Source: 2-02-FULL-55-14 sp964581115 (GTDB lineage Bacteria; Bacteroidota; Ignavibacteria; UBA10030). Taken from it: DNA of 64,000 nucleotides. How positions within the stretch are numbered: the stretch's first letter is position 1; the number at the start of each line of letters is the position of its first letter. Position numbers and translations under genes: made by a program. The stretch lies in NCBI GenBank assembly GCA_964581115.1, contig CAZOMY010000005.1, forward strand, positions 42,124 through 106,123, read 5' to 3'. Positions 59,119 through 64,000 of the stretch are shown here, piece by piece. The notes beneath the pieces were generated by a model, which was not told the DNA's origin, did not search any database, and worked only from the letters and a program-made list of their open reading frames with translations.

Positions 59119-59886
59119 ATGTCGTATGCGCTCATCACCGGCGCCTCGTCGGGATTTGGCCGAGGTTTCGCGCTCAAGGCTGCGCGTCAAGGATATGATG
59201 TCGTCCTCGTGGCCCGGTCGGCGGACAAGTTGGAGCGATTGGCGACGGAGGTCCGCACGCTGGGGCGAAGGGCGCATGTCCTTACCGCCGACCTCAGTCG
59301 TCCGGCGGCGTCTGCAGAGGTCGCGCGAGTTGCAGAATCGATCGGTCCGATCGACGTGCTCGTCAATTCCGCCGGATTCGGCGACTACGGCGACTTCATC
59401 GAGCGTCCATGGGACATTCAGGCCTCGATGCTGCAGGTGAACATCGTCGCGTTGACCGAGTTGACCAAACACATCATACCAGGAATGATCGCCCGGAAGC
59501 GCGGGCACGTCTTGAACCTTGGTTCCACGGCGTCGTTCCAACCGGCCCCGCGGTTGGGCGTCTATGCCGCGACGAAAGCGTACGTCCTCCATCTGAGTGA
59601 AGCTCTCCACGAAGAAGTGAAGGGCACTGGTGTCTCGGTCACGGCCCTGTGCCCGGGTTCAACCGATACCGGATTTCACGCCGTGGCCAACACAGGCGCT
59701 TCGTTGCTCAATCGCTTTCTGATGATGAAAATGGAGCCGGTCGTTGAAGCCGGTTGGAATGGCATGATGCGGGGGAAGGCGGTCGTCGTGCCGGGATGGT
59801 TCAACAAGGTGAACGCGTGGCTCATTGGGTTCTTCCCGCGCGGTCTGGCGAGAAAGATGGCGGCGGTGGCCACGAAGCCGCGGTGA
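59119..59886 (+). CDS. Short-chain dehydrogenase/reductase
   Basis: A 255-aa SDR. TGASSGFGRGFAL is the NAD(P)-binding glycine motif, VLVNSAGFG the NAG-type motif, and the catalytic Ser lies in LNLGSTASF. YAATKAYVLHL holds the Tyr-x-x-x-Lys pair, and LCPGSTDTGF follows. The Arg in VARSADKLER favours NADP. A hydrophobic C-terminal segment (WLIGFFPRGLARKM) recalls the DltE-like group. Substrate unknown. Confidence 0.93.
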   Translation: MSYALITGASSGFGRGFALKAARQGYDVVLVARSADKLERLATEVRTLGRRAHVLTADLSRPAASAEVARVAESIGPIDVLVNSAGFGDYGDFIERPWDIQASMLQVNIVALTELTKHIIPGMIARKRGHVLNLGSTASFQPAPRLGVYAATKAYVLHLSEALHEEVKGTGVSVTALCPGSTDTGFHAVANTGASLLNRFLMMKMEPVVEAGWNGMMRGKAVVVPGWFNKVNAWLIGFFPRGLARKMAAVATKPR

Positions 59887-60064
59887 GGATAGAAGGAGGA
59901 AGGATTGAGGATGGAGGATGGAAAGAGTTTGCAGGAAACCGATCTGGTCAAATTCCTGCTTCCCACCGCTCGACTCGTAACGTCTGTTGAAAGTTCACTG
60001 AACGTGCTGAGCTCGAGGCTAGCTTCTGGCTTCTGACCTCTGGCTTCTGGCTTCTGCTCACTGT
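59887..60064. repeat. Short-word repeats between SDR and cutC
   Basis: GAGGATAGAAGGAGGAAGGATTGAGGATGGAGGATGG (59884-59920) and CTTCTGACCTCTGGCTTCTGGCTTCTG...CACTGTTCACTGCTCACTGCTCACT (about 60023-60083). The same style as 47085-47170. No gene. Confidence 0.7.
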
Positions 60065-60745
60065 TCACTGCTCACTGCTCACTCGCCTCACCTCCCGCTT
60101 CATCTTCTCCACGAGCCTCGGGTCAAACACGCCGCGCTCGTCTCTCGCCGCCGAGTGGAATTCTTCCACTCCAATGTGATCCAGGAGTCTCCGGATGTTG
60201 GAAGGGCGCACGCCTCCTCCTGGAAGAATGCCGATCCTCCTCCCCATTTTCTGATGAAGCTCCCGGAGGACGTCCGCTCCCTCTTCTGCCGAAGCCTTTC
60301 CTCCTGAGGTGAGGATACGCTCAACGCCGAGATCGGCCAGACCAGCGGCGGTCGCGAAGAGATCCCCGCAACGATCGAACGCCCGATGTATCGTCACCGG
60401 AAGAGGTCCCGCCTGATGCAAGAGTTCCCCCGTCCGATTCAGATCCATGGTCTCCTTCGGTGTCAAGACTCCGAAGACGAATCCGTGCGCACCCGCCTGA
60501 GCCACCTCCTCCATCTGACGCTCCATCAACCTATACTCTTCCGCCGTATAGAGGAAGTCCCCTCCCCGGGGGCGGATCATCGCGAAGAGAGGGACCTTCA
60601 CCCGGGAAGCAAGCGAGCGCACCAATTCGGTCGACGGGGTCAATCCGCCGAGATCCAAGCGGTCGCAGACCTCCAGACGGTCGGCGCCGACGTCGACGGC
60701 TGCGAGGGCGTCGGCCAGGGAATCAATGGCAATCTCGAGAAGCAT
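60065..60745 (-). CDS. cutC: CutC family protein
   Basis: A 226-aa TIM-barrel protein of the CutC family. LEIAIDSLADALAAVDVGADRLEVC at the N-terminus, MIRPRGGDFLYTAEEY near residue 75, GVLTPKETMDL, TIHRAFDRC, RILTSGG and GILPGGGVRPSNI are all family motifs. It was once linked to copper tolerance; the true reaction is uncertain. ATG at 60745 begins the conserved core; the open frame upstream is not used. Confidence 0.95.
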   Translation of the reverse strand: MLLEIAIDSLADALAAVDVGADRLEVCDRLDLGGLTPSTELVRSLASRVKVPLFAMIRPRGGDFLYTAEEYRLMERQMEEVAQAGAHGFVFGVLTPKETMDLNRTGELLHQAGPLPVTIHRAFDRCGDLFATAAGLADLGVERILTSGGKASAEEGADVLRELHQKMGRRIGILPGGGVRPSNIRRLLDHIGVEEFHSAARDERGVFDPRLVEKMKREVRRVSSEQ

Positions 60746-61106
60746 GGCAGGCAGGGGGTCGTCTCCAATCAAGGTAACCACGAGGGAGACCAAGAACACC
60801 AAGAAAATAGGGAGGGGATCCTTATTTGGGCGTTCACAGTCATACGATCCTGAAGCGCTCTTGTAGCGTTCGGCTTTGTCGCCGAAGCTGAGTTCGCTCG
60901 CATCTCCAGCGGAGGCGCCTGCGCCATCTCCCCACGCTCGGCATCGGCCTGCGGTTGCTGAGAACAACTTTTGCCCGAACTGCCCCGGTCCGTCGTCAAT
61001 GCGTCCCAGGCGGTCTGGCATGTACGGGGGTTGACATCCTCGCCCACGCGTCGCATCTTCCCTGCGAGCACATCCCAGCTATCCCACTTATCGCCTCTCT
61101 CCCGCC
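60746..61106. other. Divergent gene-free region between cutC and the DUF1801 gene
   Basis: It holds an ACCACGAGGGAGACCAAGAACACCAAGA repeat at about 60778-60806 and a small hairpin TTCGGC/GCCGAA near 60869-60886. No coding frame is supported; both promoters should lie here. Confidence 0.5.
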
Positions 61107-61526
61107 ATGGCCAACGACATGAAGACCGTCCGAACGAAACGGAGCGTGACGGAGTTCGTCAGGTCCGTTAAGGATCCGAAGCAGCGTCGCGACCTGCAGT
61201 CGCTCATGGCCATCTTCCGAAAGGTCACGGGTGAACGGCCGGCCATGTGGGGACCCGGCATCATTGGTTTCGGTTCGTACCACTATGTGTACTCCAGCGG
61301 TCGCGAAGGCGACTGGATGTTGGCAGGTCTCGCTCCGCGAAAAGGTCAGCTGACCGTCTATCTCATGGGAGGACTCAAAACGGAAAAGCCGCTCTTGTCG
61401 AAGCTGGGCAAACACAAGGTCGGGGTCGGTTGTCTCTACCTGAGGGACCTCGAAGGGATCGACCTCAAGGTGCTCGGCGAATTGGTCCGGCGCTCGGTTC
61501 GGAGGTTGAGGGAGAAGTATCCGTAG
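61107..61526 (+). CDS. DUF1801 domain protein
   Basis: A 139-aa small alpha/beta protein. SVTEFVRSVKDPKQRRDLQ, RKVTGERPAMWGPGIIGFGSYHYVYSSG, LAPRKGQLTVYL and GCLYLRDLEGIDLKVLGEL are DUF1801 (YdhG-like) motifs. Normal length. Function unknown. Confidence 0.93.
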   Translation: MANDMKTVRTKRSVTEFVRSVKDPKQRRDLQSLMAIFRKVTGERPAMWGPGIIGFGSYHYVYSSGREGDWMLAGLAPRKGQLTVYLMGGLKTEKPLLSKLGKHKVGVGCLYLRDLEGIDLKVLGELVRRSVRRLREKYP

Positions 61527-61620
61527 GAGAGCTGGGAACAGAGATCAGAGGACAGAGAACCGACGTCAGATACCGAAGGGCGCTCGCACGTCGCCAACGC
61601 GTAGCGTTTTCTTCATTACC

Positions 61621-61644
61621 TGCCCGAGGATTCATCCTCGGGCA
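61621..61644. terminator. Perfect hairpin in the 61.5-61.95 kb gap
   Basis: TGCCCGAGGA (61621-61630) pairs with TCCTCGGGCA (61635-61644). It lies about 95 bases after the DUF1801 stop; TTGCCATTC follows. Confidence 0.5.
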
Positions 61645-61728
61645 TTGCCATTCGAGGAAGGCCGATCTCGGTTGGATTGGCTTGGGTCGGCGGGATGTTC
61701 AACAGAGTTCAGAGGACAGAGATCCGAG

Positions 61729-61758
61729 AAGGTCCGCCGAAAGCATCCGACGGACCTT
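61729..61758 (+). terminator. Terminator with T run
   Basis: AAGGTCCG (61729-61736) pairs with CGGACCTT (61751-61758), followed by TTCTCGTCTTT. No intact gene lies just upstream; 61527-61953 otherwise holds CAGAGATCAGAGGACAGAG-type repeats (61530-61560, 61700-61725) and no coding sequence I can support. It may mark a lost gene. Confidence 0.55.
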
Positions 61759-61953
61759 TTCTCGTCTTTCCACCGCGGCGGATCTGCCGGTGAACGCAAA
61801 AGCAGGAATCTTCTTGAACAGATTCCGTTTCGGCCGAGCTCACTCAGCCGATTTCCGCTCGTTTGAACGGTCTGCGTTCGTCCGTCCGTTGGCACGGACG
61901 TTGCACACATTCGGATTCGCGCAATTGAGACCAGCCCTTATCAGGAATCATTC

Positions 61954-63063
61954 ATGCTTCGTTCACTCCTTCTCCTCATCCTTGTCTTCCATGCCATCAT
62001 TCACCTGCTCGGGTTTGTGAAGTATTGGGGTTTGGCACCGGTGTCGCAACTCACCGGACGGACCATCTTCGAGATCCCCGAACATCTCCACCGTCCATAC
62101 GCCGTCGCCTGGCTCGCGGCCACGCTGTTACTGCTCACCGGAGGCGTGGGGATGATGCTGCGACAGGAGTGGTGGCCGTTGATCGCCGGCCTCGGCGTGC
62201 TGTCGTCGCAGATGCTCCTCATCATCGCGTGGCCCGACGCAAAGTTCGGGACGATCGCGAATATCATCATTCTCCTGGCTGCTCTTCCCGCGGCCGCCGA
62301 AGTGCGATTCAACCGCTCGGCACGCGACGACATGGACGCCGTGCTCCGGGCCACGCAGCAACTTCCGGCGACGGTCATCACCAAGGAGATGATCGCCGGC
62401 CTCCCCGACCCTGTGCAGCGATGGCTCAGCTCCAGCGGCGTTATCGGCCGGACGCCGGCCTCCACGATACGCCTGACCCAGCGGGGCGAGATGCGCCAGC
62501 GGCCGGACGGCGATTGGGTCCCGGCGACGGCCGAGCAGGTCTTCAGCGTCAATCCCCCGGGCTTCGTCTGGCGGACGACGATGGAGATGATGCCGCTCGT
62601 GACCGTGCTGGGCAAGGACCGGTACTCCGCGGGTCACGGTCGCATGCAGATCAGCGCATACGGCCTCTTCACGATCGTCGACGGTTCAGGCGAACAGATG
62701 GACCAGGGAACGATGCTGCGCTATCTGGCTGAGATCTGCTGGTTCCCGACGGCAGCGCTCAGCCCGCATCTCTCGTGGACCCCGGTCGACAGCCTGACGG
62801 CACAGGCCACGTTGACCGACGGCGACCGGAGCGTGAGCGGGATCTTTCGCTTCAATGAGGTAGGAGATGTTGTGGGATTCGAAGCCGACCGCTACATGGA
62901 CCGACCGGACGGTGCCACGCTGGAGCGGTGGATGATCACGATGGAAGAAGTGAAGGACCTGAGCGGATTCCGGATACCCGTGAGGTCGAGCGTGACGTGG
63001 AAATTGAAGGAGGGGGACCATACGTGGTTCAGGCTCGAGGTCGAATCAATTGAGTACCAATAG
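61954..63063 (+). CDS. Membrane protein with soluble C-terminal domain (DUF6544/6920-like)
   Basis: A 369-aa protein. Four N-terminal helices (residues 1-20, 48-68, 75-92, 98-115) are followed by a soluble beta-rich domain of about 250 residues. It has GLPDPVQRWLSSSGVIGR, IRLTQRGEMR, EQVFSVNPPGFVWRT, GRMQISAYGLFTIVDG, GTMLRYLAEICWFPTA and FEADRYMDR, the pattern of the DUF6544/DUF6920 family. The family lacks a known activity. It stands alone. Confidence 0.85.
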   Translation: MLRSLLLLILVFHAIIHLLGFVKYWGLAPVSQLTGRTIFEIPEHLHRPYAVAWLAATLLLLTGGVGMMLRQEWWPLIAGLGVLSSQMLLIIAWPDAKFGTIANIIILLAALPAAAEVRFNRSARDDMDAVLRATQQLPATVITKEMIAGLPDPVQRWLSSSGVIGRTPASTIRLTQRGEMRQRPDGDWVPATAEQVFSVNPPGFVWRTTMEMMPLVTVLGKDRYSAGHGRMQISAYGLFTIVDGSGEQMDQGTMLRYLAEICWFPTAALSPHLSWTPVDSLTAQATLTDGDRSVSGIFRFNEVGDVVGFEADRYMDRPDGATLERWMITMEEVKDLSGFRIPVRSSVTWKLKEGDHTWFRLEVESIEYQ

Positions 63064-63165
63064 AATTGCGAATTTCGGATTGTTGATTGCGGAATATCAA
63101 CGAAGGGTGTGACCTGAGGCAATGCGCGCTGCCGCTCGACGTGCGAACTTCTCTCCGAGGTGCGC

Positions 63166-63567
63166 ATGCTCTCGGAGATCACGTACGTCAAGCACATCGA
63201 CGGCGAGCCGCGGAGGCGATGGTTCGCCGATGACCATTTTGACCTGATCGTGTGGTTCGGAGACGACGATGCGATCGTGGGGTTCCAGCTGTGCTACGAC
63301 AAGGGGAAGGACCAACGAGCCTTCACGTGGAAAGCGCCGAACGCGACGCGTCACGACCGGGTCGAGGACGGCGAGAGCGAACCCGGGCGCTACAAGTCAA
63401 CTCCCATCCTCATCCCCGACGGCGCGTTCGACGTTCAGCGCGTTCGCGAGGAATTCCGAAAGGCCAGCCGCGAGATCGATCCTCAGCTCGCATCGCTGGT
63501 GATGGAGAAGATGAAGGAATGGCGCGGAGCGCGACCTGAAATAAAACGACCGAGATACAGAGGATAG
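63166..63567 (+). CDS. Small conserved protein of unknown function
   Basis: A 133-aa soluble protein. The first 60 residues look like a beta-sheet core (FADDHFDLIVWFGDDDAIVGFQLCYD), then a helical C-terminus (REEFRKASREIDPQLASLVMEKMKE). It resembles conserved hypotheticals whose N-terminal half reports on substrate-like DDxxxGFQLCY, but I do not know the function. ATG at 63166 has GAGG five bases upstream; GTG at 63160 is an alternative. Confidence 0.75.
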   Translation: MLSEITYVKHIDGEPRRRWFADDHFDLIVWFGDDDAIVGFQLCYDKGKDQRAFTWKAPNATRHDRVEDGESEPGRYKSTPILIPDGAFDVQRVREEFRKASREIDPQLASLVMEKMKEWRGARPEIKRPRYRG

Positions 63568-64000
63568 CTGAGAGGATTTCGGATTGCGGATTGTGGATTG
63601 CGGAATATCCTTGAAGCCATCTCAAAAACCCCGAATGAAGAAGCATTGGTCGCAAACCTGCCTGCCGAAGTGCCCTTGGGCCTGCCCGGCGGGGAGGTTC
63701 TATGCGGCTAATCCATTTTTGAGATGGGCTCTGGCAGGTTGCGGAAAAACTCCGAAGACGTCACGCTGAGCACTTCGCCCTGAGCGGAGGCGAAGGGGAG
63801 TCGAAGCGTGCGCTTTGTGTCAAAATGCAGGTTTCGGCTTCGCTCAACCTGACGAAAGAACCTCGTTCACCAATTTTTTCAGCAACCTGCTAGAAAGATG
63901 TCTGGCCATATTCCGAAATCGGCAATTCGCAATCCAAAATTCCTCTTAGCAGGGTGCTGAAAAACCCGCTGGAGGTCAGAACAGTAACCGCCAAGCGCGC
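63568..64000. other. Gene-free right edge with repeats
   Basis: GATTTCGGATTGCGGATTGTGGATTGCGGAATATC (63575-63610) and its inverse-like ATTCCGAAATCGGCAATTCGCAATCC (63910-63935) flank a MITE-like element (63734-63890). CGCTGAGCACTTCGCCCTGAGCGGAGGCGAAGGGGAGTCGAAG lies at about 63763-63806. No coding frame is supported. Confidence 0.6.
63734..63890. mobile_element. MITE-like element with terminal inverted repeats
   Basis: The left end GCAGGTTGCGGAAAAA (63734-63749) and right end TTTTTTCAGCAACCTGC (63874-63890) are inverted copies (GCAGGTTGC(G/T)GAAAAA). The interior is 125 bases, non-coding. A third end AGCAGGGTGCTGAAAAAC lies at 63949-63966, which suggests another copy starting at the window edge. 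Confidence 0.65.

Overview
The window reads as a roughly 58-60% GC (by eye) chromosomal segment from an uncultured member of the Bacteroidota/Chlorobiota side of the tree, with Ignavibacteria- or Kapabacteria-like lineages the best fit. This rests on a beta-propeller/Y_Y_Y histidine kinase, a PiT transporter fused to a PhoU-like tail, sparse Shine-Dalgarno sequences, DUF6132/DUF302 neighbours, and abundant short 'language-like' intergenic repeats. It is inference from gene content; no rRNA is present. A 100-N scaffold gap at 39618-39717 shows this is an assembled draft, possibly a metagenome bin.

Layout. 1-5.5 kb (minus): a Spy/CpxP-type periplasmic protein, a large multi-PAS histidine kinase and a translationally coupled membrane sensor that runs off the left edge. 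5.6-6.6 kb (plus): a fluoride riboswitch with its own terminator, crcB and a DUF190 gene. 6.7-11.3 kb: a nucleotidyltransferase / B12-binding-type radical SAM / methyltransferase operon of unknown product. It sits between decayed copies of the same Spy and kinase genes found intact at 0.5-5.5 kb, as if it had inserted into a duplicate of that module. A broken adenylate kinase lies next to it. 11.5-13.7 kb: CoA-disulfide-reductase-like flavoprotein and a separate rhodanese. 14.5-16.8 kb: PiT-PhoU phosphate transporter. 16.9-18.1 kb: a GIY-YIG gene, a start-less second copy, and tRNA-Asn. 18.3-22.1 kb: SSS symporter, GHMP kinase and sugar nucleotidyltransferase, a probable sugar salvage operon. 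22.4 kb: YebC.

23.6-39.2 kb (all minus) is one long gene array. From its 5' end it has a NarL-type regulator, a receiver protein, three pilin-like proteins without a recognisable prepilin leader, a HerA/DUF87 ATPase, PilC, PilB, an Ala/Pro-linker receiver protein, a lone receiver, a large hybrid kinase, a receiver-kinase, a receiver with a degenerate kinase module and a Cys-containing protein of unknown function. It looks like a type IV filament apparatus wired to a phosphorelay. 39.8-44.3 kb: the partner propeller kinase, a GAF protein and an SGNH hydrolase, preceded by a tandem repeat carrying copies of the kinase 3' end.

44.5-53.6 kb (minus) is a sulfur island. A Cys-rich MerR regulator overlaps a PhsA/PsrA-type molybdoenzyme, followed by the FeS and NrfD subunits, a split YeeE/YedE (TsuA-like) sulfur transporter, a Cys-less rhodanese, an AhpD-like protein, MobA, an active-type rhodanese, DUF6132, DUF302 and thioredoxin. 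53.7-59 kb (plus): a small ORF, ECF sigma factor, zinc-finger anti-sigma, two zinc-ribbon membrane proteins, a TauE/SafE permease and a cNMP-GAF-PP2C phosphatase. 59-64 kb: SDR, CutC, DUF1801, a DUF6544/6920-like membrane protein, a small conserved protein and a MITE-like repeat.
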